This document shows positions 23,200 through 35,574 of a stretch of DNA of 64,000 bases, in pieces (the first letter of the stretch is position 1; the number at the start of each line of letters is the position of its first letter). This DNA is from Pohlia nutans (taxonomy: Eukaryota; Streptophyta; Bryopsida; Bryales; Mniaceae): assembly GCA_022496805.1 (NCBI GenBank), contig CM040101.1, positions 5,582,501 to 5,646,500 of the forward strand. The letters run 5' to 3'. Under the pieces are notes generated by a model. That model did no database searches, was not told the origin of the DNA, and saw only the letters and a program-made list of their open reading frames with translations. The position numbers and the translations under genes are program-made.

Positions 23200-25729
23200 G
23201 GAATCTTTATTATTTCACTCAAATTGGCTATCAAATCTTTACATCTATGACAATTTGGCTAAAGCTAAAGATGCTCAAATTCCTCACCTTCTCTACCTTC
23301 ATTACTATGGCATTCCTTTTGCATTTTGAGTAAAATATTACATGTGCAAGGTTCATCTCTCTAAATACCTGTGGCTATTGTTGAAACATCAATCTACTAC
23401 ACTAAATGGGTGCATTCACAATAAAACGAGACAACCCCGCCCAGTTATAACGACTTTTGATGAGTGCTTAGAAAAGAATATCTTCAATTTATGTAGATAT
23501 TAGAAAAATTTAAGGACATTTTGCGACATATTTTGAACATTTTAGCACATTTTAGTTGTTATTAACGACTGGTTACGACCATATTTTAGTCGTTTTGGAG
23601 TACCAATAACTTCCCAAACATTGTCAAATTTTAGTATATTGTATAATGACATATATTATATGTAGTTACTAATTTATATTGCATTATCAATTCATATAAT
23701 AAGATTATTGCTTAACAATCCGTTAAATTAATCATTGGTTACAGTTTCCTTGGGTCGTGTTACTGTGAATGTACCCAAATGGCATATTTAGTATCCAAGG
23801 AGAATCAATGTCTTTTACCATATTTCGTCAAAAGGTGAGGAAAAATAGTGTCCCTACAATACATATAGGTTGCCACTTGTCATTCCCTCCTCCACAACCT
23901 AACTCACAATGCTGCACATTCGATATGAAACCCCATAGCATTTTAAAGAACTGGACGATGGTTGTGCGGGTGGGAAAGGAGGCGAAGGGAGACTTGATGG
24001 AGGCGATTATGCAAAAGTTATGTTGATTTTTCAAAGTTGGTGACATCGGTTGGGAGCAAAATCGGAGCTTGTTGCCTTGGTTTATTATTGAGATTGATCC
24101 AAGTACAACTTCTTTTCATTGAATTGTTGGTAGCTAGCTTAATTTGTAGCTCTTCAACTTCTCTTGTTTGATATTAGGGTTTAGTGAAAGCTAGGGTTAT
24201 TTGTTCAATGAACTGGAAGAATCGACCTCTAGTTTCATATCGACGGGTTAAAACTGACAATTGATCTGTTGAATTTTTAAATAATGAAGGAATGCCATTT
24301 GTATTTCACGAATTTTGGGACTACTATTTCATTGCCACAAAAACTTAGTTTCTAATTGTAACTAGATTGTTGTCCTATTGCAAAAGGGTGTTGGCTCCTA
24401 TTGCTCTATTATGCTATGGACCAAATGCTATTGAGATTATAAATTTATCACTATGTATAAAAATTTTAATGTAATTTTGGAGTCGGAAGTTGTAAACCAC
24501 TATAAGTAATAGTAAAATATTCCATTTCTATTCAAGATCATTGGCTATAGATATCTAGTCAAGTCATGCTTACGCTTGTTGCTAATAAATTCAACCAACT
24601 TTAATATGAAAACAAAGTCTCGCTATGAATAATAATGTGCCAAGCCACAAGAATAGTAAGGGATGTTATTTCTATAATAAGGTTGACTTCTACTTTCATG
24701 CCATGTACCGGATATAACTTTAATGGATGAATGTTGTTCAATCATGCTCAATTATGGATCTAAAAAGGACGACATTGTATATAACGCAAGAGAAAGATCT
24801 ATATGATTGTAAAATATATTTATAATCTTTGTGTCCTATGTTTGGTTGCCACCTTTATGTAAAATCAATGAACTTTATTTACAAGATGTGCAGAGAGCTG
24901 ATACTTTGGAGTAGACAAAATGAAAATGTAAAGTTATTCTTTTTGACATGCTTGTTTAGAGAGTCATATAGATAATTTGAAATTTTTATTTTGTATACTC
25001 CAAAGACAAGGGCTGTTTTTTAGCCCTCCAATTGAAGTTACTATATAAATAGATGAGTTGTTGTTGCTAATAAAGTGATTCAAAAAGATGAGGTTATCTA
25101 AATCTCAAATGGTTTTGGTATTCACAAAAGTGGTTTTCACATAAGCTAATAAATAAAATTGTTCCAAAACATGACTAGGGTAAAAAAAAAAGCATGACAA
25201 ATGTAAATGTAACATACATACAAGCACACATACAACATTTAATGATTATGACAATGTTTAACAAGTTGAAAAGCCTACTCACAATTTTGTTTACCCTAAG
25301 ATCAAAAATTCATAATTAATTCATACAATATTTGAATTAAATATATTTTTAATGCTTTGAAAATTTCTTGAAAAAAGAGACAAGATCCATAAAAATAATT
25401 ATAATAATACTAAATTTACGAATAGCTCAAAGTCAAGACAATGGATTTCTATCTTACGTAATTACCAAATTTGAATGTGAGTCTTGCTTTGACTTGTTTT
25501 GGCAAAATCTTACAAATATTGCCAAGTAATCATAGTAATCTCTAATAAGTTACTTAGTTCACATTTGTCAATGCAATCCAAAATCTGCACTCTGTCAAAA
25601 TTAACAATCAAGGCTAGGGCTTTTGGACATAATTTAAATTTAATAAAAGTTGTAGCTTCACAACTTCTTTCCGTCTACAGGTTCAGATGTAAATTAGTGT
25701 GGACCACACTAAATTACCTTTAGTCTGCT
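23200..25729. other. Intergenic DNA with MITE and dispersed-repeat remnants
   Basis: 23396 starts ACTACACTAAATGG, and 23765-23940 resembles the interior of the MITEs at 19721 and 36535 ('ggcatatttagtatcc', 'aaaatagtgtcccta'). 24195-24425 recurs in inverted orientation at 58520-58835. No gene recognised. Confidence 0.45.
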
Positions 25730-26560
25730 AAACGAGAGAGACGAAGTCAAGCTTGCGTTGTGACTTGGTCGCGGGGGTGGCGGAGAAGATTTTCCGGAGA
25801 TCGTCAAAGGAGCTATCAAGCCAGAGCTTCACATGAATTCCCTTGCCAAGCAATTTAACGTATTAATTTTTGTAGAAAAACTCCGTTAGAGTTTGCCGGA
25901 ATCATCGACTTGCCGATAGGGCTTGCCAGAATCTGCATAACTTTCTGGTCACGAGTAAGTACTTTTCTGCCGTTGAGCAATTGTCTGTAATTTTTTCGTA
26001 CATTCTGGTAATCAATTTGTAAGATTCAAAGTAATGACGTGACAACTGTACAAGTGATCACGACCTCTTGTACCATTGAGTATTTATTTGATTTTACTAA
26101 GCGATGAAGATTCGTACCTTCAAGGCGCGTTCTGCCTTCTTCAGATCTTCTTCTCGACCTCCTCGAATCCCTGATGTTTGCAGATCAATCAAAGTTATAC
26201 AATGCAGATGATAGAATATGCACAATCAGTAATTTCTTTGAGGTGAAATCTTGATTGTTAGAGATCCCCAGGCAGAGATGATCATGAAACGCTTAACGCT
26301 TCAGGAGGAATTGCATACACGATATCAGTGTAGCCGACATTCAGTCGGGAAGGTCCTTCCGTAATTTGTCTTATGCTCTGACGAGCTTCACGTTTGGTCG
26401 GCACTTCGAGCTCAGGTTTTGAAGCAGTCCACATTCGCTTTCCACAGCTTGGAATGTTCTTGAAGAGTAAAAGTCAGGATGTCTGTAAGCGCAATCTCCT
26501 ACAGACCGTAAATCTTGGAAGCCAGCAGGAGCACAGTAGCTTCCCGACGAAGCTACTACA
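25730..26560 (-). pseudogene. Unresolved minus-strand gene or pseudogene
   Basis: GC rises sharply here and several minus-strand segments look like protein. 26440-26285 reads ...KREARQSIRQITEGPSRLN... ending in VYAIPPEAL. 26170-26119 reads IRGGREEDLKKAERALK before a GT donor. 26000-25875 reads LTRDQKVMQILASPIGKSM... and 25875-25733 reads GKGIHVKLWLDSSFDDLRK... to a stop at 25733. The last two are one base out of frame with each other (near 25860), and I could not join all segments in phase. It may therefore be a pseudogene, or a gene with small exons that I placed wrongly. The family is not recognised. The plus strand is also partly open in the same places, so the strand choice is not certain. 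Confidence 0.35.
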
Positions 26561-27489
26561 GTGGAAATTTAATATATTACTGTAATAAACGCGTGAAGCT
26601 GTGTCGGCAAATGCGCGTTCACACGTATTTTATAATAGAATGATTTATTCTTGTCGAGAGTTCATTTCGATTTGCTACATGTCGTCATACAGTACAGTAA
26701 AGCAAGAATTCCTTCCACCATACCCGAAACTGTCTGCACTGTTTACTACGTGTTTTGCAGACCTATAATCAATCATATCTCTCGAGTGTTGAGAACGTTG
26801 AGGCCATTGCTGAGACAGACGAAAGGAGTTTTTATCTTCGACGAGTCATCAATTCGGCTTCAGATTATTGTATCAAGTAAGAAAATTCTTCTTAGTCCCG
26901 AATCTAGTTCGATCACTGTTGTGTAGTTTTGCCATTCCAATTTTGATAGTTTCCTTCGTGTTGGAGATGACGAGGGATTGAGAATGCATTCTTTGTTATT
27001 ATCGAGTCTTGTTGAGACTGAACGGCGGTGGTTTTGAAACATATCCATCAGATTTGGCCATACTTGATACTTACGGTAATGACTATGGACAGTTCTTCTC
27101 CATTTTGTAAATTGTGATCGTCAGTCGAAATATTCTGCCACGGACACCATTGGTGTGCTCCGGTGGAATTTTGAGAAGTTTTGGCTCTGACAGATCCGGT
27201 TGCGTGATTGTCAAGCAACCGAGTGTGAGACTATTTCCTGGCTTGCGTGGCACGTTGAATGGATGAATCGCGAATGTCCGGTGTGCTGCATTGTCTGCTT
27301 CCCGGTAGGCATGCTCGAGGGCTATATATACTCCCTTAACGTGGATGACTGGGATTCATTTCAGGTTTTCGAAGCGCTTGTTGACAGAGAGCGAAGAGCG
27401 GAGTTATACTACACAAGGATTTTGAAGCGCAATCCTGTGACATTCTACGTACGGCTTTAGGTTATAAATTATTATACTTGGAAGCGAAT

Positions 27490-28617
27490 ATGGCTGTATC
27501 GGCTCATGCTAGAAATGATGTCGGTCCGAAATGGTTGAGCCGTGATCCGGCGCCGCTTCATCCTGTAAAGCGGAGACGCACTATTCCTTTGAGCGCAGAG
27601 GATTCTTTAGTCGAATTCAAGCGAGAAAGGAGCAACGTGCGGCCTTACGTGCGGTCAAGCACACAGAAGTTGAAATGGACAGTCGAACTACATCAATGTT
27701 TTATGCGCGCAGTCAATAAGCTCGGCGGCAAAGATAGTAAGTTCTGTCTAACACATATTTTCTTTCGTGTTTTTTTGTCACTTTTAAAGTCGATAGATAT
27801 TTCTGTTCGTGAGGTTCAATCGAGAATTCCTGGCACGAAGAAATTTTTATTATCTCCTCCAACATTCACTAATTCTTTTTTTTATTCTTTTCCTGCAGAG
27901 GCGACACCTAAGAGGATATTGCAGCTCATGAATAAGGACGACATCACCATCGCACATATCAAGAGTCATCTTCAGGTCTGAACCCTAACTTTTTGGAATA
28001 GAGTCGATAAATAGTTATTCTTTTTCAAATATATTTATGTTTCATTGTACAATATCTGTTTCATTTTTAACTACTTTTCAACTACATTAACTAACAACCA
28101 TCAATCCTCTGATTGTCCTTTGAAGATGTACCGCACCGGAAAGATCGATCCAGCAGGAATGCCACATACGGTGATACTTTCTGATAATCCACCACCAAAT
28201 TCCAAGGATGAGCATAATTTGGAAAAATTCATGAAAGAAGCACGCGAGGTTCACATGGCGCTAGAACTGCTCAAGGAAGGATGGATTTCTGGAGCTGCGA
28301 GAACAGAGACGTTGCAGATGAAGGGCTTCGCTGATATTAAAGCTTTCACGACATCCGAGGAAAAAGTGACAGAAAAGACTCGCGAGTTTGTCCCTGTAGT
28401 GGAGCTAAACGATGAGTACAGACCTGCTTCCTGCTTGGAATCATTCCTCGACGCAACCAAAGCTGTGGACGTAACTGATTCTGTGAGCGGAAGAAAAAGG
28501 GAGGAGGCCATCGAGCTGGACCTCACCATGGCCACCCGATCGTCCAGTCCGAATATCCAATTTCCGTGCCCCTCCACTCCAGAAGAAGCCACGTTAAGTC
28601 TTGGGCTCTCTTCTTGA
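27490..28617 (+). CDS. GARP (G2-like/Myb-SHAQKYF) transcription factor with EAR motif
   Basis: Three exons in phase: 27490-27736, 27899-27975 and 28126-28617 (816 nt, 271 aa), with GT-AG introns of 162 and 150 bp. A basic stretch PVKRRR (residues 25-30) could act in nuclear import. VRPYVRS is followed by the single GARP DNA-binding domain (about residues 58-113): KLKWTVELHQCFMRAVNKLGG, then K-ATPKRILQLMN in exon 2, IAHIKSHLQ and MYRTGK across the exon 2-3 border. The SHLQMYR hallmark is complete only after splicing. The VRPYVRS lead-in is typical of the Arabidopsis At1g14600/At2g38300 group, related to KANADI. The protein ends in LSLGLSS, an LxLxL EAR repression motif, and ELDLTM lies upstream, so it is probably a repressor (inference). 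The ATG chosen is the first in the frame. Confidence 0.88.
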
Positions 28618-29046
28618 TCAGGCTTCTGTATAAATTCTATACTAATTATTGTGAAAGTGTACATTACATTTCACATTCAGAAAAGCTCCAATTTGAAAAC
28701 GGATCTTAGGGCTTTGCCTTGGCCCGCGACGTAAATACTGATCCCAGAGGGAGCAAGTATGTGTTCAAATCGAAAGTCTGTACAGAACAGTAAATACACT
28801 GAAGTGGTTCCGGCATTGCAAACAAACATCCAAGATGGAATTCGGATAGCATACCTGTTTAGATCAAAGAGTAGATAGAGTACAGACTTTTTTGCGCTGC
28901 GGGACTATTTTTTTCTTGTACAGGAAATCAGTGTATAATGTTGACTAAATTGAAACAAAGTGAATAAACTTTACTCGCTCATTTGTCAGTCTTGTCATAT
29001 ATATAATTTATTTTTTATTATTGTTTTTGTATGGAAACAGAAGTGC
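28618..29046. other. 3' region of the GARP gene
   Basis: Probable 3' UTR and downstream DNA. 'aataaactttac' at about 28960 could serve as a polyadenylation element. Nothing else seen. Confidence 0.4.
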
Positions 29047-29395
29047 TTAACCCCTAAAGGTCCTCACCCCTCTCGAGCTTTGGAGAATTGCAAAGATGCA
29101 TTATAAAATGCAATTAGGAGGGAAATTTTGAACTTGATGAATGAATTTTAAATTCTATCCATATGGTTAGATTTATGATTGCTATCACTAATATTTTTCT
29201 ATAAAATTCTAAGTGTTGTGATTTTTGGAGATTTTTTGGTTGCTTCATTTTATGAGTTGATTTTTTCAAGAATACTTTTGAACTAAGATCTTAATTTTTT
29301 TTGGTGAATCACTTCAATATGAAATGAGGCATAAAAGTTTCACAAATCGTCCCCTTTCTAATCAGTTCACACATGCATGAAGCTACATCGTCCTA
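29047..29395 (+). mobile_element. Truncated family A TTAA element
   Basis: Starts TTAACCCCTAAAGGTCCTC and follows the family A interior ('gatgcattataaaatgcaat', 'cacacatgcatgaagct') but stops near 29395 without the right terminus. Confidence 0.65.
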
Positions 29396-29557
29396 ACAAA
29401 AGTAATGTAACTCTACAATCCATCATTCACTAAAACGCTTCTCAAAGTCACTAGTTTGCCAATCCCCAATTTTTTCTCACAATACAACTTATGTATGACG
29501 CACTTTTGTGCCAAACTTGGTGCAAAAAAAGTGACCGAAAGTTGCATTAATAACACG

Positions 29558-30103
29558 CAATTCCCTATTTTTGCCCTTGGCCAAGTGCACTCATTTTGGG
29601 ACCTAATCGTGTTAAAAATAAATTGACATAAAATTTTGCAAATAAACAATGATTTTCGTCTTTGTTGAAATGTAAAGTGTATAGCAATAAAAAAATGAAT
29701 ATTTCAAAAAAATCGTAACAAAAATTCGAATTTCATTCATTTTTATGGGAAAGCCTCGAAAATGAAACACAGACCGAAAGAAAAGGTGCGTTCGGTTGTT
29801 GCAACATGGCGGAGATGCGAGAACTGACGGAGCAGAATGTAAGAAGAGACAGAAGTACAGTAAGGAATTTTTATTTTATTTCAATTTTATTTATGTTTTC
29901 TTTTTTGTTCCCCTTGGAAGTGGAGGGTGCACAACCACAAGGTCAAGGCCTTGCTCTGGCTTGGTCAGGACCGTCAGTGAGGATGCGCGGCCGCGCTCCC
30001 TCAATCCTTTAGGCGCTCAAAAAAAATAAAAAATATTATTATTGTTATTTTGGCTACACCTTGACCTTGTGGCCTTGCACCCTCCACCCTAGGATAGACA
30101 GAA

Positions 30104-30139
<36 letters not shown>

Positions 30140-30535
30140 TTAGATCATGAGAAAAAAAGAAGTAAGTGGCTTGGTTAGGCCTAGCTTGCATGTTTGGGAG
30201 TCGCGTGTTGCGACTGCTACTTAACAACAATTTTCCATCACTTCTCCTAAAAAAACAATTTTTCATTTTTCTTATGAATTGTTCCAAAATCGATTTCACG
30301 ACAAATATTTGTTACACATAGAATCAAATTATGAAATATCCTAAATGCAAATAATGTTTTTTCAAAAAAAAGAGACTAATTTTTTTTCAAGAATTTGCAA
30401 TATATCCTTTTTGCAACCAATTTGTGAGAAATAAATTTGGCTGAAATTTTCATGCAATTTCTACTGGTCTTAATTTTTAGTGCGCCTGAAATCTAAGTGC
30501 ATGATTATATGGCCAAGTGCAAAAATAGGGAATTG
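29558..30535. mobile_element. Inverted-repeat element with CAATTCCCTATTTTTGC ends and inner hairpin
   Basis: The left end CAATTCCCTATTTTTGCCC and the right end, reversed, CAATTCCCTATTTTTGCAC are followed on both sides by 'ttggcca'. Inside, 29920-29948 and 30059-30087 form a second inverted pair of 29 bases with few mismatches ('gtggagggtgca' to 'aaggtcaagg'). The ends are shared with the dispersed repeat at 5320 and 46920. (AAT)n at about 30103-30140. No transposase. Confidence 0.65.
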
Positions 30536-30858
30536 CACATTTGATGTCAATTTACTACCTTTTGTGTTTAATCTAAAAAAATGTATATCAAATACGCAAA
30601 CGCTTACAAGGATCCAAATTTTGGGTAGAAGGTAGAAGTCGCAATAAGGAACAATACGGTGTTATAAAAAAATGGTATTCCTAGGTATTTTTGTGTCTAG
30701 TACATGCAAATGAAAATTAAAAATTAAGCCCAAGGTTAAGTTTAATTACATAATAAAGTAATTGACCTACTTTTATCCATTCTTTTGTGACACCATATCG
30801 TTCCTTACTTTACAACATAATTCACAACATGAGTGTCTTGAAGAAACATTTAGACTTG

Positions 30859-31010
30859 AACACTTGTTTTGTTAAAAGTGCACGTGCCATATAAAAAGTG
30901 CACATGTTGAAGTTTTGTACGTTTGAAAAAAGTATAGTCATAATTTACCTATAAAGTGCCAAAATCGAATGTACATTACATTAAAAAAATGTAGTGGGAA
31001 TTTTAGAGGG
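30859..31010 (+). repeat. Solo arm of the Tc1-like element family
   Basis: Begins AACACTTGTTTTGTTAAAAG and continues as the right arm of 52103-56586 read inward ('gtgcacgtgccatata', 'cctataaagtgccaaaat'), ending near 31000. No partner arm close by. Confidence 0.65.
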
Positions 31011-31760
31011 GGGTGGGTATGTTAATTTAAAGTGAATTGCTGAAAATTTCTAAATGCTACATTAAACGCACACTTTTAATAGTAACTTTTGAAGGAGAAT
31101 TTGTTAACCCCTAGTTTTACTATTTGGTTTTATCAGTTAACTTTACTAACTAATTTTACTTGCTATGTTTATTAGCTATTTGTATCCTTCACTTTTTTTC
31201 GGTTGTTTTATCATCTTTCTTTTTACTAGCGGTTTCTATTAGCTATTTTCTCAATTAATTACAATTTAACCCAAAGCGTTGTACTAACGACATTATTTGT
31301 CTAATTGATCTGCAAAGATGTTATAATTACTAAATAGGTAGAAATCCATTATTTGTTTTACCAATTTTATTCCTAAATAAAATACTAATTTGGGATAAAC
31401 AGTGAAAAAGTCTTTAAAATCTATTAATAAAATTAAAATTTTATGTTTTAAGTATTACTTGCCAAATTAGGCCCTCACAACTCTTTATATGTGGTACTTT
31501 TTAGGAAGAATCATATTGGGGCCCACCTTAAAAAAAAAACCCCCTCTTCCAAGGGTTTAAAATTCCCGAGGGGGGTCCCCTAGACCTTATTTGGGCCATA
31601 GGCTCCAATTTTGCAAATTTTTTTGCCAATAAAGACCCTAGAGGGCCTAAAATGGAAATTTCAGAAAATGGGGCATATGGGTGAATAGTATTTGCATTAA
31701 CGTCGAGGGGGGGGGGGAGGGGGATTTAGAGTCGGGGCATGACATGCTAACCTTGAAATA
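31011..31760. other. Intergenic DNA, nothing recognised
   Basis: A low-complexity 'tttactaactaattttact' zone at 31110-31250 and a G-run at 31708-31725. No gene. Confidence 0.4.
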
Positions 31761-31762
31761 AA

Positions 31763-31830
31763 AGTGGTTGAGGCTCTCTGGGGCCAGAAGGTGTAAGGTT
31801 CAACCTCAGTGGTGTGACAATTTTGAACCA
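31763..31830 (+). repeat. Possible tRNA-derived (SINE-like) segment
   Basis: 'aagtggttgaggctc' resembles the A box and D-arm of a Ser/Leu tRNA, and 'aaggttcaacctc' about 30 bases later resembles a B box. Too diverged and short to be a working tRNA gene; a SINE head is likely. Confidence 0.35.
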
Positions 31831-32049
31831 AGCTCCAAACCCATTCTCAGTGGTGTGCCTTGACATGGGTCAAATCCACTCACACATTTATTTTTCCCCA
31901 TTTCATATCGCAATATCGCTTCAAACACACATTGTTTATGAATCAAACAAGGTACTTTACCTTAACACAACTTTAGCAACCCCTGTTTTCTCTACTTTGC
32001 GGATATCTCTGTTATCTTCCTTCCTTGCAGTTTCCTGATGACGGTGACT

Positions 32050-33097
32050 TCTGGAGATGCTCCCCATCCCGTTACATTTGAGTGCACTGTACATTACTTG
32101 CCGTGGACCCAAAGGAACAATCTACACCGTTCCTAGATGCGACGAAGCTGTTGCGGGCCCGGCCGCTCCGACCAAAGCTCGCGTGAATATCCACGAAACT
32201 CCGCCCACCGCGTTCCCATTTCCGATACCTCCTGCTTCATCAATCCTCTTCTCTCGCGTCGAGGATTGTTATCACACCGATTCTCCCCTCGCATTTTGAT
32301 CGTGACCCATTTTTCCAGATTCAGGTAAGCCCTCGATTTCTGTAAGCAGGGGTTTGGACTCCAGAGTTGGATCGTTACAGGGTGTTTGTGTGGTTTTGGG
32401 TTTTTTTTCTTTTTTCTTCTTTTGGCCTTTGAAGGTGAGATTATGCCTTGCTGTTGAGAGGATTATGATCCAGACGGTAGAGTATCGCTGGATTGTTCAC
32501 AGTTAGGGTTTAGAGGCAGTTGTGTGGATTGTTCCGGGTTAGGGTTTATAGGTCGTACATGTGGATGTGCGAAGAATTTCAGTTTGTGTAAGCAGTGAGA
32601 CGTTGATAGTGAAGTTTGATAACGTTGATTTTCTTCTTCTTTTTTGTGTGTATTTTTGGTCGGTTGTTTCTATCAGATTTGGTGATGTTGTAGGGATCCA
32701 GGCATGAATTCATTTCCGGCTGTGCTTTTTTAATATGATGCTGTGTTTAATCCTGAGAAAGGTGGCAAGTCAATCTTTATGTATGTCAATCTTTCCGATT
32801 AGCAAGTCCAGGTTACAGGCCAGCAAGGGTTAATTTTAGCTGAATAATTTTTAATTTTTTATAGAATTCGATTCCTCTGTCTTCTTCATTCCGGTTTTCA
32901 TGATCCTGAGTGGTTTTACCTTCAGCTTACTACCTCAGATCTGTTAATCTTCTGTTTATTTTAGTTCTTTCGGATTTTTCTAAGATTTTGAGCGTTTCCA
33001 GTTTGTTCTCTGAGTAGTTCTGTTGCACTTTGATTGGTGGGAATATAGAGCCAGTGAGTTTAATGACCGATTGGTTCGTTGTATGCAGTGCAACAAG
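32050..33097 (+). promoter_or_regulatory. FIS1 promoter region and 5' UTR with a leader intron
   Basis: 32050-32324 is a GC-rich segment likely to hold the promoter and first non-coding exon. 'cag|gtaagc' at 32325 and 'tatgcag' ending at 33088 bound a 764-bp intron in the leader, nine bases before the ATG. A long leader intron next to the start codon is common in constitutively expressed plant genes. The transcription start is not visible. Confidence 0.55.
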
Positions 33098-34276
33098 ATG
33101 GCGGAAGCATTTTTCAACAATATCGGCACCAAGATTGAGAGTTTTTTCGGTGGAGGCGACTCTTTGCCATGGACAGACTCAGAAATGATTGCCGTAAGTG
33201 TTCTTTTCTTAGTTTGCATGTCCAATGTACTTTTCGTCGATGTTCTTGATGGATTTATAGTAGGCCTTGAACACATAGTCAGGACGTACAGTTTGTGCTC
33301 GTAATCAAGTATGCGGAACAACACTTGTAAGAAATGACAGTGAAACGTCTTTTGAGATTCACCTGAGAACACTGTATATGTAGAGCTGCGAATTGGAAGC
33401 TTCTGGTGAAAAGGCTGCTGTGTCCGGCGACAACAGTGATGGTATCATGCGATTGGCTTGGGCTCTTGTTCATTCACGCAACGGACCAGATGTTCAGCGT
33501 GGTATTGCCATGTTAGAAGGTAGGTCATGTTTTCCTCACACTAATGTTTGTGACACCAATCCATATGATGCTGGACTTTTGGTTTTCACAGTGCCATTGA
33601 ACCTGGATGTAAAGTATGTACCTTTGTTCTGCATGATGGAGGATGACATTCTTTGGGTGGTGATTGTGCAGCCGCATTGGCAGGTGTAGGAGCTCCTATG
33701 CAGAAAAGGGAGATTCTCTACTTGCTGGCAGTGGGTCAATTCCGAGCTGGTGAATATGCGAGGAGTCGGCGCCTCGTTGATCAAGCTCTCTCGGTACATT
33801 AGTTTTCTCAAATGATCATATTCAAAAAATTGTCACTATACTTACACTTATTGTCAACTTTGTTGTTGTTAAATGTATACTAATTCTTGAGTTTTGATTC
33901 AATGTGCAGATCTCGCCTGATTTTCGACAAGCCTCAACGCTAAAGAAATTGGTGGAGGATAAAATTGCCAAGGGTAAGTGTTAGACCTAAATCTTGCAAT
34001 AAACATCTGTTACTGGTCTAATTTGTTTAATTTTTTTCTTCTTTTTTTAAATTTGTATTACTTGGACCAGTTTTCTATTCTAGTGGTAAGTCGGTTGTAC
34101 ATCTAAAAGTTTTGGGGAAAAGTTAACTAATTTTTTTAGTGCGATGGAATACTTATGATTGTCATGTGGTTTCCTTGATATCAGATGGTTTGGTTGGAGT
34201 TGGCTTGGCGGCTGCGGCGGTGGGTGTGGTGGCAAGTGGTATTGCTGCTGCTGTTATTGGTGGTCGTAGGAGATGA
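33098..34276 (+). CDS. FIS1: Mitochondrial/peroxisomal fission 1 protein (FIS1)
   Basis: Five exons in phase: 33098-33193, 33384-33519, 33672-33793, 33910-33973 and 34185-34276 (510 nt, 169 aa; the Arabidopsis FIS1 proteins are about 170 aa). FIS1 sits on the outer mitochondrial and peroxisomal membranes and takes part in organelle division with dynamin-related proteins. The N-terminal helix contains KIESFFGGGDSLPWTD. The TPR-like bundle shows RLAWALVHSR, DVQRGIAMLE, ILYLLAVGQFRAGEYARSRR and LVDQAL in family order. Residues from about 143 form one hydrophobic Gly/Ala-rich helix (GLVGVGLAAAAVGVVASG...), followed by the basic end GGRRR, a typical tail anchor. The start gives the usual length. 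The exon structure is complete and nothing suggests decay. Confidence 0.95.
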
Positions 34277-34692
34277 ATTTGCAATGGTTTCAGCTAAATA
34301 GTTGTCCTTTTGCAGATTTTGTAAGCTGTTGGTAGGCCGATTTAGACATAGTCCAAGTTTTCAGAAAGGGTTAGTAATGAGTTTTTATCAATAACCAGGT
34401 TTAAGAAAGAGCAGAGGTTTATTTTTGTATGTGTTAAGCTTTGTAGATACGGATATGAAAATAATGCAGAGAGCTTTTATCTGCTGGCAAGGTTGGTATA
34501 CTTTCCATCACGTTGGATTTGTCCTGAATTCATACCACTCTAGAATGGAATTGAGCCGTGTAATGCCATTTACATTGCCAGAGATAAGAATGGTTATTAA
34601 TAGTCCCATTACAAAAAAATGTATTATTACAAACAATTGTCTAAAGTCCTGTTAGGGATTCCTCAGTCTACCCGGTAAACAGGTTATGTATA
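34277..34692. other. 3' UTR and downstream DNA of FIS1
   Basis: No coding content. Probable 3' UTR to about 34420; no unambiguous polyadenylation signal. Confidence 0.4.
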
Positions 34693-35269
34693 TTAACCCC
34701 TAAATGCCTAGAGCCCTCTCCAAATTTGGCAGCTTTGCAAAGATGCATTATAAAATGCAATTAAGAGGGATATTTTGAACTTGATGTATGAATAAAATTT
34801 GTACATTATGAATTTTAGATTCTATCCATATGGTTAGATCTATGCTTGCTATCACCAATATTTTGTATAAAATTTGAGACTCAAAATTCAAAATTCTTTT
34901 GTGATTTGATTACGAATAAGATATTGACAATTTGTACATAAACTTTGTTGTGATTGGTTGAAATGTAATACTTTAAGTGTAGTGATTTTTGGAGATTTTT
35001 TGAATGCATAATTTTCTGAGTTGACTTTTTTAAGAACAAATCTACATTGAAATCTTTGAAATTTTGGGTGAATCACTACAACATGATATGAGGCATAAAA
35101 ATTTCACAAATCATCCCCTTTCTAATCGGATCACACATGTATGAAGTTAACTTCCCATAAAATATATAGTAAAAAACCCCCATTGCAAAAAGTCAATGAC
35201 GGATGAGAAAACTGTGTTTGATTATGTACATTGTTCACTTTTTGCACAGTTGAACGTTTAGGAGGTTAA
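34693..35269 (+). mobile_element. TTAA-flanked MITE, family A (577 bp)
   Basis: Starts TTAACCCCTAAATGCC and ends GAACGTTTAGGAGGTTAA. The interior is colinear with 20081-20659 and 22082-22647. It lies 417 bp behind the FIS1 stop codon. Confidence 0.8.
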
Positions 35270-35574
35270 GAGTCCACATTCATTGTGTCGCCTTTCTACA
35301 TTGACTCCTATTCATTCATTGTGTTCCTTTCCTACATTTTCAACCCTTTCAATCGAGACACATAGTTACAAAAGTTGTCATTATGTTTCATCCTTTCAAC
35401 ATGGGTTCTATCTCTGTCTTAAATGTCAAAATTTTCAGCAAAGTGGACTCTTATTATGAAATGGAGGGAATATCTTTTAATAGACAAGGAATTCTAACAT
35501 TAAAATATTATCAAGAGAAGTGCATTCAAAATTTCCACAGGCAGTCCACGGGCAGTTTTTTTGGAATTTTTTGG

